Of a stretch of DNA of 52,495 nt, positions 43,176 through 51,707 are shown one piece after another (the stretch's first letter is position 1; every line of letters begins with the position of its first letter). This stretch comes from Mobiluncus porci. Lineage in GTDB: Bacteria > Actinomycetota > Actinomycetes > Actinomycetales > Actinomycetaceae. The stretch is taken from positions 1 through 52,495 of the forward strand of contig NZ_VUMY01000019.1 in assembly GCF_009695935.1 (NCBI RefSeq), written 5' to 3'. The position numbers and the translations under genes were made by a program. The notes under the pieces are model-generated. The model had not been told where the DNA came from and made no database searches. It saw only the letters and a list, made by a program, of their open reading frames with translations.

Positions 43176-44555
43176 ATGACCAACGAGGCAGCAGGCGAAT
43201 CTAACCTGCCACAACCGGAGACCCCGCCTAGACCCCGCATGACGCGACGCGAGGCGCGCGCGCTGGCGGAAGCACGCGCGAGAGAGGAAGCCGCCAACCC
43301 GCAGACGGCCACTTCCGAGACCGGAACTGACCCTATCTTTCCACCTGTAACTCCGGAACCTGTCGAGACATCCACTCCGGAGGAGCCGCAGAGCCCCGTG
43401 GCTCCCGCTCCCCTCCAGCGTCCCGAAGTGGCTCCCATCAACCATCGCCGCTCTGCGCAACGTTCCCGAGTCCGCCGCAAAAAGACTCAGCGTCGCCGCG
43501 GGGTGATTATCATAACCATCGTTTTGATTGTGATTCTGGTGGGAGCGGTGTTTGCGGGGCTGCTCATCAAACGTAGTCTTGACGCTAAAGGCCGGGACTA
43601 CGAGGGACAGGGCACCGGTAAAATCGAGGTGACGGTTCCCGAGGGAGCCACCGGTTCCGATATTTCCCAAATCTTGGCTAAAGCCGACGTGGTGGCCTCT
43701 TCCCAAGCTTTCTTCAATGCCTGCCTCGACCAGGAGGCGGCCTGCCGTAATATCCAACCCGGAACCTACACGTTGGCGAAACGCATGTCTGCCGCTAGCG
43801 CCTTGGCGCTGTTGGTGGATGAGGCGAACCGGATTGATTCCCAAATCACTCTCGGCCCGGGTCTCACCAAGTGGCAGGTCAAAGACCAGCTCGTTGCTAA
43901 AGGTGGGTTCACTCCCGAAGAGGTTGATGCCGCTTTCGCTGCCGCCCCGGGACTTCCGGCAGTGGCCGGCGGCAATGTTGAGGGTTGGCTCGCTCCCGGG
44001 TCCTATCTTGTGATGCCGGGGCAAACTGCCTCCGAGGTCGTCGGCAAGATGGTGGCGAACAATGTGGCGCGACTCAAAGAGTCCGGCCTTCCGGAATCTG
44101 AGTGGCAAAACTTCCTCATCAAGGCCTCTATTGTCCAGCGGGAAGGCTCTGACCTCCAAAAACAGGACTATGCGAAGATTGCCCGCGTGGTGGAAAATCG
44201 TCTGGATACCACGAAGGAAACCGTCGGTTACATGAATATGGACTCCACGGTGCTCTACGGGCTGGGTGAGTCCTCGAAAGACCGCAAGTTGCCGACGAGT
44301 GCCGAGGTGGCAGACGCGAACAACCCTTACAACACCTACAAGCACAAGGGCCTTCCCCCGAGCCCCATCGGCGTGGTCGGAGCGGATGCTTTCAAGGGAA
44401 CGCTGAAGCCCGCGGCGGGAGACTGGCTCTATTTCACGACCGTGGACTTGAACACCGGCGAAACCCGTTTTTCTGCCACGATGGCCGAGCAGCAGGCGAA
44501 TGTCGAGCTCTTGAAAAAGTTCTGCGAAAACAATCCCGATGTCTGCACCGGTTGA
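43176..44555 (+). CDS. mltG: endolytic transglycosylase MltG (YceG-like)
   Basis: Membrane-anchored murein transglycosylase that cleaves nascent glycan strands to set their length, 459 residues. A disordered, Glu/Pro/Arg-rich cytoplasmic N-terminus (about 105 residues) precedes one membrane helix (110-131). The extracellular YceG domain has a LysM-like first part and the catalytic region KASIVQREGSD with conserved Glu323. MDSTVLYGLG and NPYNTYKHKGLPPSPIG are also diagnostic. GGAGAGG precedes the ATG. It lies between ruvX and aroE in the standard actinobacterial order. Confidence 0.96.
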   Translation: MTNEAAGESNLPQPETPPRPRMTRREARALAEARAREEAANPQTATSETGTDPIFPPVTPEPVETSTPEEPQSPVAPAPLQRPEVAPINHRRSAQRSRVRRKKTQRRRGVIIITIVLIVILVGAVFAGLLIKRSLDAKGRDYEGQGTGKIEVTVPEGATGSDISQILAKADVVASSQAFFNACLDQEAACRNIQPGTYTLAKRMSAASALALLVDEANRIDSQITLGPGLTKWQVKDQLVAKGGFTPEEVDAAFAAAPGLPAVAGGNVEGWLAPGSYLVMPGQTASEVVGKMVANNVARLKESGLPESEWQNFLIKASIVQREGSDLQKQDYAKIARVVENRLDTTKETVGYMNMDSTVLYGLGESSKDRKLPTSAEVADANNPYNTYKHKGLPPSPIGVVGADAFKGTLKPAAGDWLYFTTVDLNTGETRFSATMAEQQANVELLKKFCENNPDVCTG

Positions 44556-44583
44556 TTCCAAGAATCGGACGGGAGATACGCCA

Positions 44584-45474
44584 ATGTCTCTGCCCTACGG
44601 TCTCGTGGTGGGAGACCCCATCGCGCATTCCCTGTCTCCGGTCATTCATCTTGCGGCCTATCGGGAACTCGGTCTGGACTGGGATTTTTCTCGCCGCCAG
44701 GTTCCAGCCGGAGGCTTAGCGAAACTACTTCAGAAGCTCGAGGGGGAGGCGGGTTTTGCCCGCGGGGAGGCCTGTCGTGGCCTGTCGGTGACGATGCCTT
44801 TAAAGCCCGAGGCGCTACGCTTAGCCGCATATGTGGATGGGCTCGCCAAAGCCACCGGCGCCGTCAACACCCTGGTCCCGAGTTCCGGGGCATGGACCGG
44901 ATTCAACACGGACGTCGCGGGAATCGTGGAGGCGTTTCGAGGCGGAGGCGCCCGTTCTTCGACAGCGGCGTCTTTTGAAGCAGTTATCTTCGGTTCGGGA
45001 GCCACCGCGGGTTCCGCGATCGCCGCCTTGCGGGAGCTGGGAGCCGAAACCATCACCGTGGTGAGTCGCTCCCTTGACCGTTCGGGCCCAGCTTTTGTGG
45101 CAGCGGAGCGAATGTTTGTGGAGGTAAACCACCTAAGCTGGGGTGACGAAGCCGAGCTTGCAAAGGTTTTGGGGCGAGCCAATCTGGTGTTTTGCACGGT
45201 TCCCGGACCGAATCAAAAGACCTTGCCCCTGCCGGACTTGAACCCGCAGGCTTTCGTTTTGGACGCGGTCTATGACCCGTGGCCCACCCCGATAGCGTCT
45301 TGGGCTGAGGGCTACGGCGCGAAAGTGATTCCCGGTTGGGAAATGCTGGCCTACCAGGGAATAGCCCAGGTTAAGCTGTTCACCGGTCGCGAAATTGGGT
45401 CTGCTGTGGTGATTGGGGCGTTAGAAAACGCTATTCGTGACCGCCGGGGTCAAGAAACAAGATATAGTAATTAA
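44584..45474 (+). CDS. aroE: shikimate 5-dehydrogenase
   Basis: NADPH-dependent reduction of 3-dehydroshikimate to shikimate in the chorismate pathway, 296 residues from the ATG at 44584 (GGGAG eight bases upstream; the longer frame overlapping mltG is less likely). Substrate-site motifs are GDPIAHSLSPVIH (Ser-x-Ser), LSVTMPLKPEA with the catalytic Lys, and GFNTDVAGI with the Asp. The nucleotide fold has the glycine-rich FGSGATAGSAI. The active site looks complete, although VTMPLK differs from the more usual VTIPHK. Confidence 0.93.
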   Translation: MSLPYGLVVGDPIAHSLSPVIHLAAYRELGLDWDFSRRQVPAGGLAKLLQKLEGEAGFARGEACRGLSVTMPLKPEALRLAAYVDGLAKATGAVNTLVPSSGAWTGFNTDVAGIVEAFRGGGARSSTAASFEAVIFGSGATAGSAIAALRELGAETITVVSRSLDRSGPAFVAAERMFVEVNHLSWGDEAELAKVLGRANLVFCTVPGPNQKTLPLPDLNPQAFVLDAVYDPWPTPIASWAEGYGAKVIPGWEMLAYQGIAQVKLFTGREIGSAVVIGALENAIRDRRGQETRYSN

Positions 45475-45546
45475 TGATTGCTCTGCACGAATCGAAGCAG
45501 CGTCGCTTCGAAAGATGCATCTGGTAAGAATCGAGGTAACACCCGA

Positions 45547-46224
45547 GTGCTAACCCTTGTCATTATCTGGATTGTCTGCGCCGTGGCGGGCTATTGGAGC
45601 GGGAGTCTGTTGTTGCAATCTGCGGCGCAGAGGCATCTCGATTTCACCGATCGCTGTCTTATGCGTTTTCCTCTCCGCAGCGCGCTCTACAGTGTTTTGT
45701 TTGCGATTGGCCAGTGGCTGATTGTGATGTATTTGACCAAAGGGACTGAACCGCCGATTATCTGGTCTGTGCTACTACCAGCCTATTTACTTACTCCGGT
45801 GACCTTGGTTTTGATGGCTTCAGATGCTAGGTGGCATCTCCTCCCGAACCGGATTCTCTATCCCACTGCGGCGCTGATTTTCCCGCTCGTGTCGGTGCTA
45901 GCGATTCACGACTCCAACTGGGCGGCGCTGCTGCGGGTGTGGGTGCTCGGGCTCGGGGTGGGAATCTTGCTCCTGATAGCGTCGTTTTTCGGGCTCGGAA
46001 TGGGAGACGTCAAACTCGGCGCCATCTTGGCGGCGTGGCTCGGGCTCTACGGCTGGTTTGCGCCGTTCATCATGCTGTTTTTAGCCAGTGTCTTGGCGGG
46101 AGTGTATGCGCTAGTGGCGATTGCAAGTCGGAAAGCGAATCTGCGTTCGCATCTGGCTTTCGGCCCGTGGCTGATTTGCGCGGCGTATCTGACTTGGATT
46201 GCCTACCTGCCGGCGTTGCTCTGA
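45547..46224 (+). CDS. prepilin peptidase-like A24 aspartic protease
   Basis: Polytopic membrane protease of 225 residues from the GTG at 45547 (GAGG ten bases upstream; an in-frame TTG at 45478 is less likely). Both A24 active-site motifs are intact: SDARWHLLPN with Asp93 and GLGMGDVKLG with Asp154. It lacks the N-terminal cytoplasmic Cys-rich methyltransferase domain of PilD, so it resembles the short TadV/CpaA or ComC-core type. It would cleave type IV pilin-like signal peptides, but no pilin genes are in this window. A24 peptidases between aroE and aroC recur in actinobacteria. Confidence 0.88.
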   Translation: MLTLVIIWIVCAVAGYWSGSLLLQSAAQRHLDFTDRCLMRFPLRSALYSVLFAIGQWLIVMYLTKGTEPPIIWSVLLPAYLLTPVTLVLMASDARWHLLPNRILYPTAALIFPLVSVLAIHDSNWAALLRVWVLGLGVGILLLIASFFGLGMGDVKLGAILAAWLGLYGWFAPFIMLFLASVLAGVYALVAIASRKANLRSHLAFGPWLICAAYLTWIAYLPALL

Positions 46225-46318
46225 ATCAAGGCGAACGCCTGGGCTTGATTGCGCTGGGGGCAAGTCCAACGATTCGCATGATTGTCGGTTAATCCGTGAA
46301 ATATGAAAAGATGCTCCT

Positions 46319-47596
46319 ATGTTGCAATGCGTTACTGCCGGAGAATCCCACGGACAAGCCCTCGTTGCGCTTATGAGCGGTTTACCTGCCGGTTTGAAGT
46401 TTACTACCGCCGAGGTCAGTGCCGCTTTGGCGGAACGCCGCCTCGGCTATGGACGAGGCTCTCGCCAGAAATTTGAACAAGACGAGGTGACGATTCTCTC
46501 GGGACTGCGTCACGGGGTCACTTTGGGTTCACCAATAGCCATCGAAATCAAAAACACCGAATGGCCCAAGTGGACGGCAGTGATGAGTCCCGACCCGGTT
46601 CCTCGCGAGGCTTTGCTCGTCGATGCCGGTCAGGGCGATGAACGCGAGGTGGCGCGGAATCTTCCTTTGACCAAGCCGCGTCCCGGCCACGCCGATTTCG
46701 CCGGCATGATGAAGTATGGATTCACCGACGCCCGCAACGTACTGGAACGGTCTTCCGCTCGGGAGACGGCGGCGCGAGTCGCCTTGGGGGCTCTCGCCAA
46801 GGCGCTACTGTCCCAGGTGGCGGACATTCACCTGGTGTCCCACGTGGTGGCCTTGGGTGGGGTGGAGGTTCCGCCGGAATCGGCGGCGCCAACCTTTGGT
46901 GACGTGGAGAATCTACGGGACAATCCGGTGCGGTGCTTCGACATAGAGACTTCGGAAAAGATGGTGGCTCGAGTCGAAGCGGCTAAGAAATCCGGGGACA
47001 CCTTGGGAGGAATCGTGGAGGTGATCGCCTACGGGGTCCCAATTGGGCTCGGCTCCTACGTCGACCACTCAAGGCGTTTGGATTCGCGCCTCGCCGCGGC
47101 TCTTATCTCCATCCAGGCTTTCAAAGGTATGGAAATCGGTCGTGCCTTTTTGCAAGCTTCCCTCCCCGGCAGTGAAGCCCACGACCCTATGTATCTCCAG
47201 AATGTCGGGCAATCCCTTGCTGAATCCACTTCCGCAACCGGCACCCCCCAAACCGGACTCGGCAGCATCTCCCGCCCCACCAATCTCGCGGGAGGAATCG
47301 AAGGGGGCATGTCCAACGGCAACCCCATTGTGGTTCGCGCGGCGGTGAAACCGATTTCGACCGTCCCGCATTCCCTCCCAACCATCGATCTTTCCACCGG
47401 CGAGGTCGCCACGGGACTCCATCAACGCTCCGACACGACGGCGGTGGTTCCCGCCGCGGTCATCGCGGAAGCGGAGGTAGCGCTGGTGTTGGCTGATGCC
47501 CTCTTGGAGAAAACTGGGGGAGACTCCGTGGCGGAGGCGCGGCGAAACCTGAGAGCCTACCTAGCTAGCGTGGAAGAAAGGACCAACTTCTCGTGA
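46319..47596 (+). CDS. aroC: chorismate synthase
   Basis: Last enzyme of the shikimate pathway: converts EPSP to chorismate using reduced FMN, 425 residues. The N-terminal TAGESHGQALVALMSGLPAG, RRLGYGRGSRQKFEQDEV and the FMN-site SSARETAARVALGALAK are clear. GGIEGGMSNGNPIVVRAAVKPI and RSDTTAVVPAAVIAEAE are also present. The ATG at 46319 has no strong Shine-Dalgarno. The stop overlaps the start of the aroK-aroB fusion by four bases. Its cofactor makes it a distant client of the flavin supply. Confidence 0.97.
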   Translation: MLQCVTAGESHGQALVALMSGLPAGLKFTTAEVSAALAERRLGYGRGSRQKFEQDEVTILSGLRHGVTLGSPIAIEIKNTEWPKWTAVMSPDPVPREALLVDAGQGDEREVARNLPLTKPRPGHADFAGMMKYGFTDARNVLERSSARETAARVALGALAKALLSQVADIHLVSHVVALGGVEVPPESAAPTFGDVENLRDNPVRCFDIETSEKMVARVEAAKKSGDTLGGIVEVIAYGVPIGLGSYVDHSRRLDSRLAAALISIQAFKGMEIGRAFLQASLPGSEAHDPMYLQNVGQSLAESTSATGTPQTGLGSISRPTNLAGGIEGGMSNGNPIVVRAAVKPISTVPHSLPTIDLSTGEVATGLHQRSDTTAVVPAAVIAEAEVALVLADALLEKTGGDSVAEARRNLRAYLASVEERTNFS

Positions 47597-49203
47597 CCCG
47601 TAAAATCGTGCTCATCGGCCTTCCCACCTCCGGAAAATCGAAAACCGCCGGACTTCTCGCCCAGGCGCTACACGCCGACTGGGTTGACACCGATCTCGTC
47701 ATCGAACAGCGTTTCGGCAAGAAGATTCCCTGGATTTTTCGCGAAATCGGGGAGGACGGCTTTCGCTGTTTGGAGTACCAAGTCGTGAAAGACGCGCTCA
47801 GTGGTCCCGCGCGCATCGTTTCCCTCGGTGGGGGCGCCCCGACTTTCCCCGCGACGCGCAATCTCCTCGCCGGTCACACGGTTTACTACCTGAAAGCGAG
47901 TCCGGATTTTCTCTCTGACCGCCAAGAACAACGTTCCCAGAAATCCGCTAAGAAAAAAACCGCTCAGGTGAGGCCTCTGTTGGCCGGAGATGCTCGCCAG
48001 CGAATGCGGGAACTCTATGACGGGCGAAAAGACATCTACGAAAAGATTGCCAGTGTGGTGATCGATGCGGAGAAGAAACGCCAGGAGATGGCCGCGGATA
48101 TTATTGCGGCGGAATCCTCGGCGGGAGACACAGTCTGGGTTCAGGGGGCGAAACCGTATCGGGTGGTTTTCGGCGAGGATTTAGCCGGGGAAGTCGCTGA
48201 TTTGGTTCCCGCTCGGGCTCGAAAAATCCTGATTCTCGCAGCTCCTCCGGTTGTGTCCCTCGCCGAGGAACTAGCCCAAAATCTCACTTCGGTCGAGGGT
48301 CGTGAGGTCAAGGTGATGGTTTTGCCTGACGGTGAGGCGGCCAAGCAGCTTCCGGTTTTGAGCTCCGTGTGGGACGCGGCGGCTGCCTTCGAGATGGAAC
48401 GCGGCGACCTCATCATCCCGCTTGGGGGAGGAGCCACCACCGACCTCGGCGGTTTCGCGGCAGCGACTTGGCTGCGCGGCATGGACGTTCTGCAAGTGCC
48501 CACGACCCTGTTGGCGATGGTTGATGCCGCGATCGGAGGGAAAACCGGCATCGACTGGACCACGGGGAAAAACCTCGTGGGGGCGTTCCACCCTCCGGTA
48601 GGGGTGGCGGTGGATTTCACGACCCTCCAAACCCTACCGCGCGAGAACGTAATCGAAGGACTCGCGGAGGCTTTGAAGTGCGGTTTCATTCGCGATCCGG
48701 AGATTTTGGAGATTGCCCGCGAGGCGGGTTCGGATTTAACCGCGGTGGATAGTCCGCGACTTCGGGAAGTGATTTTCCGCGCGGTACAGGTGAAGGCCGC
48801 GGTGGTTTCAGAAGATTTGTATGAGTCAGGCCTGCGGGAATATCTGAACTACGGTCACACCTTGGCTCACGCCATTGAAAAAGCCGAGGACTTCCGGTTC
48901 CCCCACGGTCTCGCAGTCGCCATCGGGATTGTGTTTGCGGCTCACCTCGGGGCGTTACTGGGGATTGGCCCCCGCGATTTGCCGCGTACCGTGGTGGAGA
49001 GACTGGAGGCTGTTGGCCTGCCGACGACCTATAGCGGGAAGACATTTACAGAGTTGAAACCGCTAATGTACGCGGACAAAAAAGTACGCGGCGGGGAACT
49101 GCGGTTCGTGTTACTGGAAGAAATCGGGAGGCCGACCGTGGTTCCGGTGTCTGCGACAGACGCGCTCCAGGAAGCGGCGAGACTGACGGGGATCGAGCCA
49201 TGA
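47593..49203 (+). CDS. aroKB: fused shikimate kinase / 3-dehydroquinate synthase
   Basis: One 536-residue protein with two shikimate-pathway enzymes. Residues 1-175 are shikimate kinase: P-loop GLPTSGKS (9-16), shikimate-binding DTD (32-34), Arg58 in GFRCLE, GGG (79-81) and LID arginine in RPLL (127-130). The LID region carries a Lys/Gln/Ser-rich insert (about 110-125) longer than usual. Residues about 185-536 are dehydroquinate synthase: LGGGATTDLGGFAAATWLRG, KTGIDWTTGKNLVGAFHPP, metal-site YGHTLAHAIE and PHGLAVAIG. Both active sites look intact. Separate aroK and aroB genes are the common state; a fusion couples steps 2 and 5 of the pathway. Confidence 0.95.
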   Translation: MTRKIVLIGLPTSGKSKTAGLLAQALHADWVDTDLVIEQRFGKKIPWIFREIGEDGFRCLEYQVVKDALSGPARIVSLGGGAPTFPATRNLLAGHTVYYLKASPDFLSDRQEQRSQKSAKKKTAQVRPLLAGDARQRMRELYDGRKDIYEKIASVVIDAEKKRQEMAADIIAAESSAGDTVWVQGAKPYRVVFGEDLAGEVADLVPARARKILILAAPPVVSLAEELAQNLTSVEGREVKVMVLPDGEAAKQLPVLSSVWDAAAAFEMERGDLIIPLGGGATTDLGGFAAATWLRGMDVLQVPTTLLAMVDAAIGGKTGIDWTTGKNLVGAFHPPVGVAVDFTTLQTLPRENVIEGLAEALKCGFIRDPEILEIAREAGSDLTAVDSPRLREVIFRAVQVKAAVVSEDLYESGLREYLNYGHTLAHAIEKAEDFRFPHGLAVAIGIVFAAHLGALLGIGPRDLPRTVVERLEAVGLPTTYSGKTFTELKPLMYADKKVRGGELRFVLLEEIGRPTVVPVSATDALQEAARLTGIEP

Positions 49204-49682
49204 AGGCTGTCATGAAATCCGTGGCGTTGATTTCCCTTCCCGGGGCGCGTCTTGAACAACTCGCCAGGCGGGTTGCCCCAGATTTGCAGTTGACCCCCGT
49301 CGCGGCAGAGGCGCTTCTGGGAGGGGAAGCACTTGCTGACATGGAATCCCTTGTTGAAACCGACAATAACCTCATCGTTTTGCCCTCCGATTTCTTGGAA
49401 AAAGGCGGAGCGGACGCGATTCGTTCTTTTCGGGAACGCGGCGGCTTAGTGGTTTTCGTCGACTTGTCATGGGAGGAATCCTGGAAAGCGGTGGCCAATG
49501 ACGGGGCGCCGAACGCGGAAGGCTTACCCTGGAGAACGGTTTACCGGAAAATGGCTCGTCAACGCGCCGCGGGCATCCGCGAGACGGCAGACCTGGAGGT
49601 TTCCGGGTCAGGTTCTTTGGAAGACATTGCGGCTCGTTTGGTGCAAGCTATTTTCGATTTCGGGACAGACCAGGATTTTTAG
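49200..49682 (+). CDS. degenerate shikimate-kinase-like protein
   Basis: Protein of 160 residues whose ATG overlaps the aroKB stop (ATGA). By eye it follows the shikimate kinase plan end to end: a first strand VALISLPG, a core strand NLIVLPS, then GGLVVFVDLSWEESWKAV and a C-terminal ADLEVSGSGSLEDIAARLVQAI. Compared with AroK the P-loop GxxxxGKS is replaced by SLPGARLEQ (12-20). The DxD of the shikimate site is missing, and the GGG motif is replaced by PSDFLEKGG. It therefore cannot be an ordinary kinase. It may be a pseudo-enzyme that regulates AroKB or a decaying duplicate, but the frame is intact and well spaced before efp. Confidence 0.75.
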   Translation: MKAVMKSVALISLPGARLEQLARRVAPDLQLTPVAAEALLGGEALADMESLVETDNNLIVLPSDFLEKGGADAIRSFRERGGLVVFVDLSWEESWKAVANDGAPNAEGLPWRTVYRKMARQRAAGIRETADLEVSGSGSLEDIAARLVQAIFDFGTDQDF

Positions 49683-49729
49683 TAAGATGGATAAGCTCTA
49701 CGACAAGTTATCTGAAGAAGGAATGAATA

Positions 49730-50293
49730 GTGGCAACGACGAATGATCTCAAAAACGGCCTGGTAATGAAGATTGATAACCAGTTGTGGCAGGTTATCGA
49801 GTTCCAACACGTCAAACCCGGCAAGGGGCCGGCATTCGTTCGGACGAAGATTAAGAATGTTCTTTCCGGCAAGATTGTGGATCGGACTTTCAACGCTGGC
49901 CTCAAGATCGAGACTGCCACTGTGGATCGCCGCGATATGACCTACTCCTACAATGACGGCACAGACTATGTGTTTATGGATGACAAGACTTTCGAGATGA
50001 CTCCGGTTTCTCCTGAAATCGTGGGGGACGCGGCTCACTTCATGTTGGAAAACCAGAAGGTCATCCTGGCATTCTACGAAGACAAGGTGCTGTTCGTGGA
50101 GCTCCCGGCCTCGGTTGTGTTGGAGATTTCCCATACCGAGCCCGGCCTGCAAGGCGACCGCTCGAACGCGGGCACCAAACCGGCAACTTTGGAAACTGGC
50201 TACGACATTCAGGTTCCGCTGTTCTTGAACACCGGCGACAAGGTCAAGGTCGATACCCGCTCTGGCGATTACATTTCGCGCGTGACCGACTAG
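49730..50293 (+). CDS. efp: elongation factor P
   Basis: Translation factor that relieves ribosome stalling at proline stretches, 187 residues and three beta-barrel domains. The loop that reaches the peptidyl-transferase centre reads [12 protein letters not shown], with Lys32 at the tip and Pro34 after it. No EF-P-modifying genes (epmA/earP/ymfI type) are in this window. The PGKGP form is seen in actinobacteria, where EF-P has been reported to work unmodified. The C-terminal signature YISRVTD ends the protein. The GTG at 49730 has GAAGGA upstream. Confidence 0.97.
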   Translation: MATTNDLKNGLVMKIDNQLWQVIEFQHVKPGKGPAFVRTKIKNVLSGKIVDRTFNAGLKIETATVDRRDMTYSYNDGTDYVFMDDKTFEMTPVSPEIVGDAAHFMLENQKVILAFYEDKVLFVELPASVVLEISHTEPGLQGDRSNAGTKPATLETGYDIQVPLFLNTGDKVKVDTRSGDYISRVTD

Positions 50294-50300
50294 GACTTTT

Positions 50301-50324
50301 GCGGGTTGGGGTATCCCAACCCGC
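50301..50324 (+). terminator. intrinsic terminator after efp
   Basis: A perfect 10-bp stem, GCGGGTTGGG (50301-50310) with CCCAACCCGC (50315-50324), and a four-base loop, followed after six bases by TTTT. It lies between efp and nusB and could reduce read-through into nusB. Confidence 0.75.
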
Positions 50325-50354
50325 ACTGGCTTTTAATGACAGATTCGAGGGATA

Positions 50355-50981
50355 GTGGGACACAAACTTCCAGCACGCACTAGGGCACGTTCGCGGGCAG
50401 CCGATGTGCTCTATGAGGCGCATCTTAAAGGTCTCGATGATCCGGCAGGGATTTATTCTTTAGCGAAGTTGCGGGAAACCGAGACTACCGCACAGTCACC
50501 CTTGCCCGCATACTCACGGGAGATTTTGGAAGGTGTAGCGGATCATCTGGAGCGGATCGATGCCGCCTTGGCGACTTATTCGCGGGCCTGGGCGCTGCAC
50601 CGGATGCCGGAGGTGGACCTCGCGATTATGCGGGTCGCGGTGTGGGAGATTCTGTTCAACGCGGACGTGGACGGGCCTACCGCCATTACCGCGGCACTGC
50701 AGATTGCCGAGGAGCGTTCGACAGATGAGTCCCCGAAGTTCATTAATGGTCTTCTCGGAACGATAAACGATATGCGCGAGGCACTGGTGGCGGGGAAGAA
50801 ACCGGAGGATTCAGGAGAGTCCTCAACCTCGGAAGACAAGACTGCTGGACCAGAAGAGAATACGATTTTAGAGCCCTCGGAAGAATCCCCAACTGAGCCG
50901 GAGATTATCTTCGACGCTGCGGCCAAAGCGGCAGCCCAAGGCGGCATTCTCGAACAAATCGACCTCGACACCCTGGAATAG
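50355..50981 (+). CDS. nusB: transcription antitermination factor NusB
   Basis: All-helical RNA-binding protein that works with NusE (S10) on boxA RNA in rRNA antitermination, 208 residues. The NusB core covers about residues 5-140: RTRARSRAADVLYEAHLKG, RIDAALATYSRAWALHRMPEVDLAIMRVAVWEILF and SPKFINGLLGTI. The last 65 residues form an acidic Ser/Glu-rich extension that most NusB proteins (about 140-150 residues) lack. GAGGGA precedes the GTG start at 50355. It closes the aro-efp-nusB block. Confidence 0.96.
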   Translation: MGHKLPARTRARSRAADVLYEAHLKGLDDPAGIYSLAKLRETETTAQSPLPAYSREILEGVADHLERIDAALATYSRAWALHRMPEVDLAIMRVAVWEILFNADVDGPTAITAALQIAEERSTDESPKFINGLLGTINDMREALVAGKKPEDSGESSTSEDKTAGPEENTILEPSEESPTEPEIIFDAAAKAAAQGGILEQIDLDTLE

Positions 50982-51096
50982 TTTCAAAAAATTCGATTTC
51001 GCTGGGAGCGAAAACCCAACGGCGCAGGGACTGGTAGCTATGTGAAGCAACTCGGCGGCACGTCCGTGTTTGGAGTTGGGGGGCAAGATTTGTGGC

Positions 51097-51327
51097 ATGG
51101 GTCATACATTATATGTGCGAGATATTCCCGATAAGCTCCACGATTTCCTCAAAGAAAAGGCTAAGTCGGAGGGGAAATCTGTGTCTACATTTGTGAGGGA
51201 TGAGCTTGAAAAGCGTCGAAAAATCCAGACCCGTGAGGTTTTTTTGATGAGCTTGAAGCTAGGGGGGGCAATCAGTGGCACCTTAGATACCGTTGCTCTA
51301 ATCCGTGAAAATCGTGAGGGACGATGA
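51097..51327 (+). CDS. vapB: ribbon-helix-helix antitoxin (VapB/FitA type)
   Basis: Antitoxin of 76 residues from the ATG at 51097 (an in-frame TTG at 51070 is possible). The ribbon-helix-helix DNA-binding part is LYVRDIPDKLHDFLKEKA followed by GKSVSTFVRDELEKR. The C-terminal part (LGGAISGTLDTVALIREN) should wrap the toxin. Its stop overlaps the toxin ATG by four bases, typical of a translationally coupled pair. The operon is probably repressed by the complex itself, but I see no clear operator palindrome before it. The region looks less G+C-rich than its neighbours. Confidence 0.87.
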   Translation: MGHTLYVRDIPDKLHDFLKEKAKSEGKSVSTFVRDELEKRRKIQTREVFLMSLKLGGAISGTLDTVALIRENREGR

Positions 51328-51707
51328 CCCTCGTAGTTGACGCCTCAGTTATTGCTGAAGTTGTAATGGGCACCGATAAGGGGATTCTCTTTGCTAGGGA
51401 TTTACGCCACGACCGCTTGGCGGCGCCAAATATCATTGTGGCTGAAGTAACCCAGGTAGTTAGAAAAAATACTCTGCGCGGTACTATCCCCGATGAAAGA
51501 GCCAGATTCGGCTTGGAGAATTTCGCTGCTCTCAATATTTTCCTGTTTGACATGGAAGATTTCATGGTCGAGGCCTGGGAGCTGCGCCACCACGTGACTG
51601 CCTATGATGCCATATATGTCGTGTTGGCCAGGCAGTTGAAGTCGCGATTGCTGACGATGGATCAGCGCTTGGTGGAAGCCGCGCCGGATTGTGCGTTTTT
51701 GCCCTAA
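51324..51707 (+). CDS. vapC: PIN-domain toxin (VapC type)
   Basis: Putative Mg2+-dependent RNase toxin of 127 residues. The four acidic PIN positions are visible: Asp6 (VVDAS), Glu41 (IIVAEV), Asp95 (TAYDAIYVVLA) and Asp113 (LLTMDQRL). All are intact, so it should be active unless bound by the upstream antitoxin. PIN toxins of this group cut tRNA or rRNA; the target here is unknown. Its stop codon overlaps the end of a small gene on the other strand by four bases. Confidence 0.9.
   Translation: MTLVVDASVIAEVVMGTDKGILFARDLRHDRLAAPNIIVAEVTQVVRKNTLRGTIPDERARFGLENFAALNIFLFDMEDFMVEAWELRHHVTAYDAIYVVLARQLKSRLLTMDQRLVEAAPDCAFLP

Noticed and set aside
43134..44561. 475-residue minus-strand ORF opposite mltG
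   Set aside because: Covers exactly the mltG gene in the opposite direction and shows no family motif, while mltG has a complete domain structure.
50997..51013. TTTCGCT-GGG-AGCGAAA hairpin after nusB as a terminator
   Set aside because: The stem is perfect but the bases after it are ACCCAACGG, with no U-run. The T-run lies on the other strand, where no gene ends, so it is not called.
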